A stretch of DNA of 6,932 nucleotides from JADJNW01 sp964523725 (lineage in GTDB: Bacteria > Bacteroidota > Bacteroidia > Chitinophagales > Saprospiraceae): assembly GCA_964523725.1 (NCBI GenBank), contig CAZGAU010000228.1, positions 1 to 6,932 on the forward strand. The letters run 5' to 3'. This document shows, in pieces, positions 1-5,991 of this stretch. Numbering within the stretch: the stretch's first letter is position 1; each line of letters opens with the position of its first letter. A program made the translations under genes and the position numbers. The notes beneath the pieces were generated by a model, which saw nothing but the letters and a program-made list of their open reading frames with translations, did no database searches and was not told where the DNA came from.

Positions 1-44
1 GCCCTTCCCAAACACGCTTCCGTGCCTCTCTCCCGAAGGGACTG

Positions 45-76
45 CAAAGATAATATCAGTTTCATTCCTAGCCAAA
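45..76 (-). promoter_or_regulatory. Leftward promoter P1 (TTTG-N20-TATCTTTG)
   Basis: Read on the minus strand, TTTG (76-73) is followed by 20 bp and then TATCTTTG (52-45). This matches the Bacteroidota housekeeping sigma consensus TTG-N19-21-TAnnTTTG at every defined base. Three A-tracts lie immediately upstream on the minus strand (107-78), resembling an UP-like or intrinsically curved element. Transcription would start near position 38-41 and run off the left edge. The downstream gene is unknown; a stable RNA operon is possible because of the promoter's strength and its tandem arrangement, but that is inference. Confidence 0.68.
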
Positions 77-172
77 CTTTTTTGGAAGTTTTTTTTGAGA
101 TTTTTTTCTCCTTAAAACTGCCCTTTCTGCTTTTCAAATCTTTGTTTGCTTGTCCCTTTCGGAAAGCGGATG

Positions 173-203
173 CAAATGTATAATCTGAATTGATATATGG
201 CAA
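173..203 (-). promoter_or_regulatory. Leftward promoter P2 (TTG-N20-TACATTTG)
   Basis: On the minus strand, TTG (203-201) is followed by 20 bp and TACATTTG (180-173), a full match to the Bacteroidota consensus. The spacer length is the same as in P1, 128 bp further downstream. A-tracts at 223-217 and 211-207 on the minus strand sit just upstream. The sequence after the -7 box, CATCCGC, resembles that at the rpsF promoter. P1 and P2 therefore look like tandem promoters for the same leftward transcript. Confidence 0.65.
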
Positions 204-303
204 GTCTTTTTGAATATTTTTTTGAAAAAATTTTGCACTCACTTTTTTACCCATATTTAACAGTAGAAAACGCTTGAAAATGGTATGCTGTAAAGAAATG
301 ATT

Positions 304-311
304 TATTTTTG
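304..311 (+). promoter_or_regulatory. Possible serC -7 element TATTTTTG
   Basis: TATTTTTG fits TAnnTTTG and lies 63 bp upstream of the chosen serC ATG, giving a leader of roughly 55 nt. The nearest upstream TTG (274-276) is 27 bp away, longer than the usual 19-21, so the -33 part is weak or absent. In T-rich DNA an 8-bp match can occur by chance. Confidence 0.33.
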
Positions 312-374
312 TGCGAATTTTTCAAAGAAATAAACCACATTTTGGAAAGTATTTATAAACCAATCCCTAAAAAA

Positions 375-1445
375 ATGAAGAAGCACAATTTTAGCGCGGG
401 TCCGGCGATACTACCCCAAGCGGTCATGGAACAAGCGGCCCAAGGTGCTGTAGATTTGAATGGTTCCGGTCTATCTGTTTTGGAAATATCTCACCGCAGT
501 ACTGCCTTTGAAGCGATCATCGGCGAAGCAGAGCAACTTACAAGGTCTTTGCTCAATCTAAGCCCTGATTATGCGGTTTTGTTTCTGACCGGTGGCGCAA
601 GTACACAGTTTTTCATGGCGCCAATGAACCTGTTGAATGAAAACGAAACGGCAGCCTATCTGGATACCGGCTCCTGGTCGAGCAAGGCGATCAAAGAAGC
701 CAAGCTTTTTGGCAATGTGGAGGTAATTGCATCTTCTAAGGCGCAAAATTATACCTTAATCCCAAAGGATTATACGGTTCCGGCCAATGCCAGGTACCTG
801 CATTTCACTAGCAACAATACTATATATGGTACGCAGTTTCATTCGACGCCCGAAACGAATGTGCCGCTGGTATGTGATATGTCCTCGGATATGCTCAGCC
901 GCCCGGTCGAGATGGAACGTTTTGGCTTGATCTATGCAGGTGCTCAGAAAAACCTGGGCCCGGCAGGTGTGACGCTGGTGATCGTGCGCAAGGATCTGGT
1001 GGGCAAAGTCAATCGTACACTGCCTTCAATGCTGGATTACCGCACACATATTGAAGGTGATTCCTTATATAATACACCTCCGGTATTCCCGATTTATGTG
1101 ACTATGCTGACTCTGCGCTGGCTTAATGCCCTGGGCGGGCTTTCGGCAATTGCAAAACATAATGAAGAAAAGGCTAAAATGCTGTACAATGAGATTGATG
1201 CCAATCCGTTGTTCAGGGGTACTACTGCCAAGGAAGACCGCTCGCTGATGAATGCTACTTTTGTGATGGAAAAACCAGAGCAGGAAAAGCCTTTCTTGCA
1301 AGCTTGCGAAGCGGCGGGCTGCGATGGCTTAAAAGGACACCGCTCAGTCGGGGGGTTCCGTGCATCTATATATAATGCTATGCCAAAGGAAAGTGTGCAG
1401 GTACTCGTGGATGTGATGAAGGATTTTGCAAAAAAGAACGGCTAA
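375..1445 (+). CDS. serC: Phosphoserine aminotransferase (SerC)
   Basis: This is the PLP-dependent cytosolic enzyme that converts 3-phosphohydroxypyruvate and glutamate to O-phosphoserine and 2-oxoglutarate, the second step of serine synthesis; the family also acts in pyridoxal phosphate synthesis. The frame stays open upstream to a TTG at 309, but the ATG at 375 gives a 356-residue protein of normal family length beginning MKKHNFSAGPAILP, the conserved N-terminus, so I chose it. Visible active-site residues are His40-Arg41 in SHRS, Trp101 (stacks on PLP), Asp168 in CDMSSD, the Schiff-base lysine Lys192 in GAQKNLGP, Asn233-Thr234 in YNTPP, and Arg329 in the C-terminal GHRSVGGFRASIYNAM block. 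No residue expected of the family is missing. The start has only an A-rich lead (CCTAAAAAA), no Shine-Dalgarno. The serine dehydrogenase gene serA, often its neighbour in this phylum, does not follow; a hairpin terminator does. Confidence 0.96.
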   Translation: MKKHNFSAGPAILPQAVMEQAAQGAVDLNGSGLSVLEISHRSTAFEAIIGEAEQLTRSLLNLSPDYAVLFLTGGASTQFFMAPMNLLNENETAAYLDTGSWSSKAIKEAKLFGNVEVIASSKAQNYTLIPKDYTVPANARYLHFTSNNTIYGTQFHSTPETNVPLVCDMSSDMLSRPVEMERFGLIYAGAQKNLGPAGVTLVIVRKDLVGKVNRTLPSMLDYRTHIEGDSLYNTPPVFPIYVTMLTLRWLNALGGLSAIAKHNEEKAKMLYNEIDANPLFRGTTAKEDRSLMNATFVMEKPEQEKPFLQACEAAGCDGLKGHRSVGGFRASIYNAMPKESVQVLVDVMKDFAKKNG

Positions 1446-1480
1446 AATTTATTGACCATTTATAGATTTTCAATCATCGG

Positions 1481-1519
1481 AGGTGTCATTTTTGTTGAAA
1501 AAGTGACACCTTTGTTTTT
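1481..1519 (+). terminator. Terminator-like hairpin after serC
   Basis: AGGTGTCA (1481-1488) and TGACACCT (1504-1511) form a perfect 8-bp stem, which can be lengthened by TTTTT/AAAAA with a single bulged G at 1503. The right arm runs into TTTGTTTTT (1511-1519). This has the form of an intrinsic terminator for serC. It ends only a few bases before the ATG of the next gene at 1523, so it also forms that gene's leader. Confidence 0.75.
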
Positions 1520-1522
1520 ATC

Positions 1523-2254
1523 ATGAAGCAGATCGAAGAACATTTCCAACTGGAAATCAGAGGACAACGCATTCCGGCCCGGATCATCCGGGAGCGACGC
1601 AGGAGTGTGCGGGCTTCGGTAGGAAAAGAAGCAGTTATTTTGCGGCTACCAATATTAATGCCATTGGAAACTCAACAAAAACAAATAGCGTGGTTTAAAA
1701 ACTGGCTGGAAAAAAAGTCGCTGACGCACCCCGATATCCTGGTGCGATTTGAAACTAAAGTTTATGAAAGCGGTGATGTGTTGCAAGTGGGAGAGCGGAG
1801 CTATATTTTGCAAATTGGCTACTCAGATAAAAATTCCAGCAGCGGCAAGCTAAAAAACAAGACTATCTATTTAAACATGAGCGAAAACAACGGTGATGCC
1901 AATACCATCGCGCGATTGCTTAGCCGACTGGTCGCCAAGGATTTCCTACCAGAAATTTCCGCCCGAGTACACGAGCTGAATGTGCAATTCTTTCGCAAAA
2001 AATTTAATAAAATCGCACTCAAGTACAATCAATCGAACTGGGGAAGCTGCTCCAGCAAAGGCAATATCAATCTTTCCACCCGGCTGCTGTTTGCGCCCGC
2101 TATCGTCCGGGATTATGTGATCGTTCACGAGTTGGCGCACCTGGTGGAGCACAACCACTCGCCGCGTTTCTGGAAACTAGTTGCCGAAGCTATGCCCAAC
2201 TACCGCGAGCAGGAAAAATGGCTAAAAGAGAACGGGCACTTGTGCAGGTTTTGA
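1523..2254 (+). CDS. YgjP/DUF45-type zinc metallopeptidase
   Basis: The 243-residue protein has no signal peptide or membrane segment and is probably cytosolic. It matches the YgjP-like metallopeptidase family (DUF45, COG1451) in architecture. The N-terminal third (about 18-45) has the family's basic, beta-rich start with RRRSVRASVG. The C-terminal domain contains NWGSCSS (172-178), then the zinc site HELAH (202-206) with Glu203 as likely general base, His212 as likely third ligand, and PRFW (214-217). The substrate of this family is not established, so the cellular role is open. The ATG at 1523 fits the length of relatives, but no ribosome-binding site precedes it; the ATG sits just behind the serC terminator hairpin, and no separate promoter is evident in the 77-bp gap. 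Expression may depend on read-through from serC. The gene is convergent with rplI, 100 bp away. Confidence 0.85.
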   Translation: MKQIEEHFQLEIRGQRIPARIIRERRRSVRASVGKEAVILRLPILMPLETQQKQIAWFKNWLEKKSLTHPDILVRFETKVYESGDVLQVGERSYILQIGYSDKNSSSGKLKNKTIYLNMSENNGDANTIARLLSRLVAKDFLPEISARVHELNVQFFRKKFNKIALKYNQSNWGSCSSKGNINLSTRLLFAPAIVRDYVIVHELAHLVEHNHSPRFWKLVAEAMPNYREQEKWLKENGHLCRF

Positions 2255-2290
2255 AAGAGTGGAGGGTAGAGGGTAGGAGGACTCATTTGG

Positions 2291-2339
2291 AAAATAAAAA
2301 AAGCGCCTTAACTGCGGGGCAGAAAAGACGCTTATTTTT
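2291..2339. terminator. Two-way terminator between convergent genes
   Basis: Arms at 2301-2315 and 2319-2333 pair around a 3-base GGG loop: AAGCG/CGCTT, CTT/AAG and CTGC/GCAG, separated by one 1x1 and one 2x2 mismatch, 12 pairs in all. An A-rich run (2291-2302) lies on the left and a T-rich run (2332-2339) on the right, so either transcript would end in a U-tract. It would stop both the metallopeptidase transcript from the left and the rpsF-rpsR-rplI transcript from the right. Confidence 0.8.
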
Positions 2340-2354
2340 CGTTTTGTGGCTTGT

Positions 2355-2801
2355 TTATTCGGATACTACTTCAAATTGTACTTTAGCATCCACTTTTTTG
2401 TGCAAGTCGAGCACTGCGGTGTAGGTACCCAATTCCTTGATTTCCTCGTCGATGAGGATTTTCTTACGGTCGATTTCGACACCCGCCTGATCTTTGAGGG
2501 CCGCCGCAAGCTGGATACTGGTTACGCTACCAAATAATTTACCACTCTGACCGGCCTTAGCGCCGATCTTTAATGTAATGTCTTTCACTTTATCCGCAAT
2601 AGCCTGATGCTGAGCAATTTCTTTTGCTTCTACCTCAGCTTCTTTGCGCTTGAGTTCGTCCAGTCTGTCGCGGTTTGTTTTGTTTGCTACCAAAGCCAAA
2701 CCCTGCGGAATCAAATAGTTGCGACCATAGCCATCTTTAACGGATACGATGGTATGTTTTTCGCCAACTTTCTCTATATCTTTTAAAAGAATGATTTCCA
2801 T
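2355..2801 (-). CDS. rplI: 50S ribosomal protein L9
   Basis: L9 binds 23S rRNA at the base of the L1 stalk on the large subunit and affects frame maintenance. The 148-residue length is standard. The N-terminal RNA-binding domain starts MEIILLKDIEKVG and carries the L9 signature region at about 13-36 (G-E-K...V-K-D-G-Y-G-R-N-Y-L-I-P). A charged, helical connector follows at about 41-74 (rich in K, E, A), then the C-terminal domain with GKLFGSVT at 87-94. It is the last gene of the rpsF-rpsR-rplI operon, 28 nt behind rpsR, and is followed within 55 bp by the two-way terminator. No Shine-Dalgarno is visible before the ATG. Confidence 0.97.
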   Translation of the reverse strand: MEIILLKDIEKVGEKHTIVSVKDGYGRNYLIPQGLALVANKTNRDRLDELKRKEAEVEAKEIAQHQAIADKVKDITLKIGAKAGQSGKLFGSVTSIQLAAALKDQAGVEIDRKKILIDEEIKELGTYTAVLDLHKKVDAKVQFEVVSE

Positions 2802-2829
2802 CGCTTCAGAAATTTAAAAAGTTAAAAGA

Positions 2830-3099
2830 TTACTTCAACAAGTCAGCCACATAAGGCAACAATGACAGGTGACGTGCACGCTTGATCGCGGTAGCCACTT
2901 TGCGCTGGTACTTCAGCGAATTGCCAGTAATGCGGCGCGGCAAAATTTTGCCCTGCTCGTTGATAAACTGCAACAGAAAATCAGGGTCTTTGTAATCGAT
3001 ATACTTGATACCGTATTTGCGGAAGCGGCAATATTTCTTGCGCTTCTGACCGATATTAGGATTGCTTAGAAATTTGATATCATCTCTGCTCGTAGCCAT
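2830..3099 (-). CDS. rpsR: 30S ribosomal protein S18
   Basis: S18 is a small-subunit platform protein that forms a heterodimer with S6. The 89-residue protein has the family core at about 32-85: YIDYKDPDFLLQFI, then GKILPRRITGNSLKYQRK and IKRARHLSLLPYV. It has a single cysteine (Cys24, in KKYCRFRK), so it is the zinc-free form rather than a multi-cysteine zinc-binding one. It lies 30 nt behind rpsF and 28 nt before rplI, with no ssb or priB inserted as in Firmicutes and enteric bacteria. Upstream of the ATG there is an A-rich stretch but no Shine-Dalgarno. Confidence 0.97.
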   Translation of the reverse strand: MATSRDDIKFLSNPNIGQKRKKYCRFRKYGIKYIDYKDPDFLLQFINEQGKILPRRITGNSLKYQRKVATAIKRARHLSLLPYVADLLK

Positions 3100-3129
3100 G
3101 ATGTTTTACTTTTTGAGTTAACCAATGGA

Positions 3130-3585
3130 TTACTCCTCTTCCTCTTTTTTTACTTCAGCCTTCACCACAGCAGGTTTTGCGGCGGGGGCGGGCTTTGCTT
3201 CTTTTTCTTTAGAGGGTTCGGCATCTTGCTTCTTGTCGTCCTGTTTCTTCTTACCGATCAAACCTTTGCGTTTGTCGTCGTTGTATTTTACGCCATACTT
3301 GTCTAGCGTAACCGTCAGGAAGCGCATGATGCGCTCGTCGCGACGCAGGGAAAGTTCCAGGTTACCCATAAAGTTGCCATCCGGTGCTTCAAATTCAATA
3401 CAATAGTAAACACCTGATTGACGCTTATTGATAGGATAAGCCAACTGCTTCAATCCCATCTCATCCACATGTACGATATTGCAACTATCGTTCTTGAGCA
3501 AATCGACATACGTCTGAGCTGTCGCTTTAATTTCATCGCCCGACAGCACTGGGTCTACGATGAACGTTACTTCGTAATTTCTCAT
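3130..3585 (-). CDS. rpsF: 30S ribosomal protein S6, with acidic/basic C-terminal tail
   Basis: S6 pairs with S18 on the 30S platform. The ferredoxin-like S6 domain occupies about residues 1-100: MRNYEVTFIVDP at the start, GLKQLAYPINKRQSGVYY at 44-61, and RRDERIMRFLTV at 81-92. Residues about 103-151 form a low-complexity tail rich in Lys, Glu, Asp, Ala and Pro that ends KKEEEE. The whole protein, 151 residues, is longer than the minimal domain of about 100. In enteric bacteria RimK adds glutamates to the S6 C-terminus; here glutamates are already genome-encoded at the end. First gene of the ribosomal operon, with its own promoter about 40 bp upstream and a short leader of some 30-35 nt. The leader shows no obvious S6:S18-binding hairpin. 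Confidence 0.96.
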   Translation of the reverse strand: MRNYEVTFIVDPVLSGDEIKATAQTYVDLLKNDSCNIVHVDEMGLKQLAYPINKRQSGVYYCIEFEAPDGNFMGNLELSLRRDERIMRFLTVTLDKYGVKYNDDKRKGLIGKKKQDDKKQDAEPSKEKEAKPAPAAKPAVVKAEVKKEEEE

Positions 3586-3617
3586 TTAATCAGACATATA
3601 AGTTGTTAATAAAAAAA

Positions 3618-3632
3618 GCGGCTGCAAAGGTA
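3618..3632 (-). promoter_or_regulatory. rpsF operon promoter, -7 box TACCTTTG
   Basis: On the minus strand TACCTTTG (3632-3625) matches TAnnTTTG and is followed by CAGCCGC, giving 13 of 15 identities with the equivalent stretch of leftward promoter P2. No TTG lies at the expected 19-21 bp upstream, so the -33 half is degenerate. It would give a short leader of about 30-35 nt before the rpsF ATG. Its position directly before the first ribosomal gene and after an upstream terminator supports it. Confidence 0.6.
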
Positions 3633-3665
3633 ATTCTTTTCTCTGAAAAAGAGAAGTTTAAATAC

Positions 3666-3700
3666 AAAAGAGTTTGCTCCTTTCCAAAACAAACTCTTTT
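3666..3700 (-). terminator. Terminator closing the sigma/channel/OMP operon
   Basis: AAAAGAGTTTG (3666-3676) and CAAACTCTTTT (3690-3700) form a perfect 11-bp inverted repeat around a 13-nt loop. It lies 31 bp beyond the stop codon of the outer-membrane protein gene. In the leftward direction the right half of the stem ends in TTTT and is followed by GTATTT, an adequate U-rich tail. It separates that operon from the rpsF promoter downstream. Confidence 0.78.
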
Positions 3701-3731
3701 TAATGATCATAAGATTGTGAATAATCCAGGA

Positions 3732-4745
3732 CTAGAATACCACACTATATTTTAACAACAACTGCTGCGTCAGGCTCACGCGCTTGCCAAGCCCTCTTAC
3801 GCCATTGGGTGCATCATAATCGGTAATTTGCACCAGCACATTGTCATCATAAAAAATATTCAGCGTTGCAGATAATTGCAGATTTTTGATCACAGTAAGC
3901 GCCAGTTCATTGGTCCAGTCAATGTCAATATTCTCAGGATTTTGCAAATAATTGGAATACAAGATAGCCGATGAAGTAAAAGCCAGGCGATCTTCCATAA
4001 ATTTATCGGCATAATTCAGTCTTACCAGCGAGCCTAACTGGGCAAACACATTATCAAAACCAATTATATTGCCCTGAGGATCTTTATCTACGGGGTTACC
4101 ATGCACGCCGGTAGCAGCGATCTCGTCGTTTGCCACAATATTAAACTTACCACCCAGTGGTGAGTAATAAATGGAAATGTTATCGGTGGGCTTGAAATCA
4201 ATTCCCGCGGAGATCGTTATGGTTGCCGGGGAGAAAAATTTAGCGAGCAGCGCGCTGGTATCGCTTATTTCGCTGGGGAAGTTGCCTGGCAAACTCGGAT
4301 CGGTGTAAGTAGGCACCAACTGACTTAGGAAAGAAAGGTTAGCCGCGTAAAAAAACTTGGAATTCTCACCGGTTTTGTAACCCGCCTTTGAGTTAAGCCT
4401 TAATTCATCAATTGCTTTTTGAAAGGGAATTTTTTCGGTTGTACCCTGAGCAATCACGCCTGAACCAAGACGTTGCAGCCCAAATTGCCAGTTCGTAAGG
4501 TTATCCCATGCCACGCGGTCTTTCTTATAATTGGCAAAAAAATTGATCGCACCGCCCAGTCCGATGCGGTTTTGCCCCGCTCCCTGTCGCGGATTCAACT
4601 GGAATAATTGTGCGAAGTCCAGCCCCATGCCGGCGCCGGTTTCCCAGCCTTCCTGCGGCGCTTCAGCTTCCTGAGTATCTTGAGCCGTTACGGTAGAAAA
4701 AGCCAATAACAAAGCAAAGGGTAAAATGAAGTAGTTTTTGTTCAT
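3732..4745 (-). CDS. DUF3078-like outer-membrane beta-barrel protein
   Basis: The 337-residue protein begins with a clear Sec signal peptide (MNKN, then a hydrophobic stretch to about 19, probable cleavage after TVTA at 21). An acidic, Gln/Glu-rich stretch follows (22-33). The rest consists of alternating polar and aromatic/hydrophobic strands such as GGAINFFANYKKD and NWQFGLQRLG, and it ends LLLKYSVVF: a C-terminal phenylalanine after an amphipathic strand is the usual sign for outer-membrane barrel assembly. The AWDNLTNWQFGLQ block and overall layout fit the DUF3078 family of Bacteroidota, whose function is unknown. No lipobox is present. It lies 65 bp behind the MscS-type gene with no housekeeping promoter between them, so it is probably the last gene of the sigma-factor operon; a terminator follows. 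No Shine-Dalgarno before the ATG. Confidence 0.78.
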   Translation of the reverse strand: MNKNYFILPFALLLAFSTVTAQDTQEAEAPQEGWETGAGMGLDFAQLFQLNPRQGAGQNRIGLGGAINFFANYKKDRVAWDNLTNWQFGLQRLGSGVIAQGTTEKIPFQKAIDELRLNSKAGYKTGENSKFFYAANLSFLSQLVPTYTDPSLPGNFPSEISDTSALLAKFFSPATITISAGIDFKPTDNISIYYSPLGGKFNIVANDEIAATGVHGNPVDKDPQGNIIGFDNVFAQLGSLVRLNYADKFMEDRLAFTSSAILYSNYLQNPENIDIDWTNELALTVIKNLQLSATLNIFYDDNVLVQITDYDAPNGVRGLGKRVSLTQQLLLKYSVVF

Positions 4746-4810
4746 CTTGTTTCGGTTTTTTTATCGTAATAGTAAGTATGGGCGATTTGTTTGGGAAAAC
4801 CGCTATTTTC

Positions 4811-5653
4811 TTATTCCGGGGTAGCCGGGGGTTCGGGTGTTTTTGTTTTATAAATTTCTATATTTTCTGAGGACAGCTTGCTTAGCGGTATCACCACCTT
4901 GCGGTCTTCCACTTTAATAGTAAATGAAGCACTGTCAATCTCGGTCACTTCACCTTTCACACCCTCGATCCCAATGATATCACCGACTTTAATTTTGTCT
5001 TTATTATAAAGCGAAGAAAGGAAATTAGCCACGAGTTGCCGGGAAGCAAAGCCATAACCGATGGCAAAGGCCAGCACGACGCCCGCAAGGATGATCGAAA
5101 GATTATCCTGAATAAAATCGGTGTCAATTTTTGCCTGAGAAAGCGTGATCATCACCACGTTCAGGAAAATGAAATAGAATACGATGTTCGCAATCACATT
5201 TGCTGCGGGAATACCCAGTGAATTGCAGGTGGTAAGCACGATGTTTTTGATAAAATCCGCCAGAAAAATACCGATGATCAGCACCAAAAATGCCGAGATC
5301 AGATTCGGAAGGTAATTCAGCAAGTCGCCCATAAGTCGGGATACAGCTTCCATGCCCAGTACATCCGTTGCCGCAAAAATGAAAATGAACAACAGGATGT
5401 AATACAAGATTTTGGAAAGCAAAATGCTCGGTACGATTTTGAGATTGGACTTGTGAATGATCTCGATTTCATTAAGACGTTCTGCCAGTTTATCCGCTCC
5501 GACCGTCTTTAGAAGTCTGCGTACAAATTTTGAAACCAGTTTGGATACAATCCACCCAATGATAAAGACGATAAGCGCCAGGAAAAAATTGGGTACCACT
5601 GCTGCGAAGCTGAGCAGCATTTCTTTGACAATTTCTAACACGTTGAATTCCAT
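4811..5653 (-). CDS. MscS-family mechanosensitive channel, CmpX-like
   Basis: The 280-residue inner-membrane protein has about five predicted transmembrane helices (roughly 17-40, 80-98, 115-136, 150-171, 184-205). The last is the pore-lining type helix with GVVLAFAIGYGFASRQLVANFLSSL split across 191-215, followed by the MscS beta-domain at about 219-268 (KIKVGDIIGIEGVKGEVTEI, then VVIPLSKL). The N-terminal part has two copies of the conserved TM-helix unit (PF05552 type): VVPNFFLALIVFIIGWIVSK near 19-38 and YLPNLISAFLVLIIGIFLAD near 114-133. The tail is short and Pro/Thr/Glu-rich (TPEPPATPE). The large cytosolic vestibule of E. coli MscS is absent. This layout matches CmpX-like small channels. 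It lies 34 nt behind the small ORF. Osmotic or membrane-tension sensing is the family role; gating here is unproven. No Shine-Dalgarno. Confidence 0.87.
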   Translation of the reverse strand: MEFNVLEIVKEMLLSFAAVVPNFFLALIVFIIGWIVSKLVSKFVRRLLKTVGADKLAERLNEIEIIHKSNLKIVPSILLSKILYYILLFIFIFAATDVLGMEAVSRLMGDLLNYLPNLISAFLVLIIGIFLADFIKNIVLTTCNSLGIPAANVIANIVFYFIFLNVVMITLSQAKIDTDFIQDNLSIILAGVVLAFAIGYGFASRQLVANFLSSLYNKDKIKVGDIIGIEGVKGEVTEIDSASFTIKVEDRKVVIPLSKLSSENIEIYKTKTPEPPATPE

Positions 5654-5687
5654 TTTAGGTGTTTTTGCTGTACTTTATAGTTGGTTT

Positions 5688-5984
5688 TTATCTGTGTGCA
5701 ACATCATCCTGGCTAGGGCCACCAGGTCCTCGATTGCCTTCGGTTCTGTCAGGTGCTTGTGACGGCGGAGTAGTCCTGGTTCGAGGAGGGGGTTCCTGAG
5801 AGCGTCCGCCCATTGCCAATACCAGTAAATCAAATACTTTGGGCAAATACATATCTACGACTTGCCCTACAAATCGAAAAACTCCGAGTGAACTCAGTAA
5901 ACCCGTGCGCACCCTTTCTTCATGACGTTCTATATAAATTTTTTCCTCCTCCTCTTGTAGTTTTTTAAAATTGTTTATTTGCAT
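5688..5984 (-). CDS. Unrecognised 98-residue protein downstream of sigma factor
   Basis: I do not recognise a named family. Three regions are visible: a charged, probably helical N-terminus (1-27, with EEEEK and ERHEERVR); a central hydrophobic/amphipathic segment (28-60) containing GLLSSLGVFRFVGQVVD and YLPKVFDLLVLAMGG, which could lie along or in a membrane but has internal charged residues (Arg37, Asp44, Lys49, Asp52); and a disordered Pro/Arg/Gly/Thr-rich tail (61-98) encoded by distinctly GC-richer DNA. It starts 7 nt after the sigma-factor stop and lies 34 nt before the channel gene, so it is very likely real and co-transcribed. Its place next to an ECF sigma gene makes a regulator or membrane adaptor of that sigma factor possible, but it shows no zinc-binding anti-sigma motif (HxxxCxxC) and no clear single membrane-spanning helix. 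A function is not assigned. Confidence 0.72.
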   Translation of the reverse strand: MQINNFKKLQEEEEKIYIERHEERVRTGLLSSLGVFRFVGQVVDMYLPKVFDLLVLAMGGRSQEPPPRTRTTPPSQAPDRTEGNRGPGGPSQDDVAHR

Positions 5985-5991
5985 GGATTGC

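Larger units (their letters stand above)
1..303. other. Non-coding leftward promoter region
   Basis: I see no credible gene in this AT-rich stretch. It holds two leftward promoters (listed separately) and long T runs on the + strand at 78-83, 89-96, 101-107, 207-211 and 217-223. Seen from the minus strand these are A-tracts directly upstream of each -33 element, spaced about 11-12 bp apart. The transcript they start would leave the window at its left edge, so its product cannot be named. The short transcribed part contains TCCC-TTC-GGGA (31-41, minus strand), a possible small hairpin. Confidence 0.6.

Noticed and set aside
309..374. Extended serC N-terminus from the TTG at 309
   Set aside because: The extra 22 residues are not part of the family and the ATG at 375 begins the conserved NFSAGP start; the extension would also overlap the candidate -7 element.
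2258..2280. G-rich tract GGAGGGTAGAGGGTAGGAGG as a quadruplex or repeat array
   Set aside because: G runs are only 2-3 long and the tract is short; it is low-complexity intergenic DNA after the stop codon, with no other copies in the window.
3586..3624. S6:S18-binding leader RNA before rpsF
   Set aside because: The leader is only about 30-35 nt, mostly A/U, and I see no hairpin able to present the CCG bulge, although CCG occurs in the first transcribed bases.
3633..3656. TTCTC/GAGAA inverted repeat upstream of the rpsF -7 box as an operator
   Set aside because: Only 5 bp arms in an A/T-rich purine/pyrimidine stretch; expected by chance.
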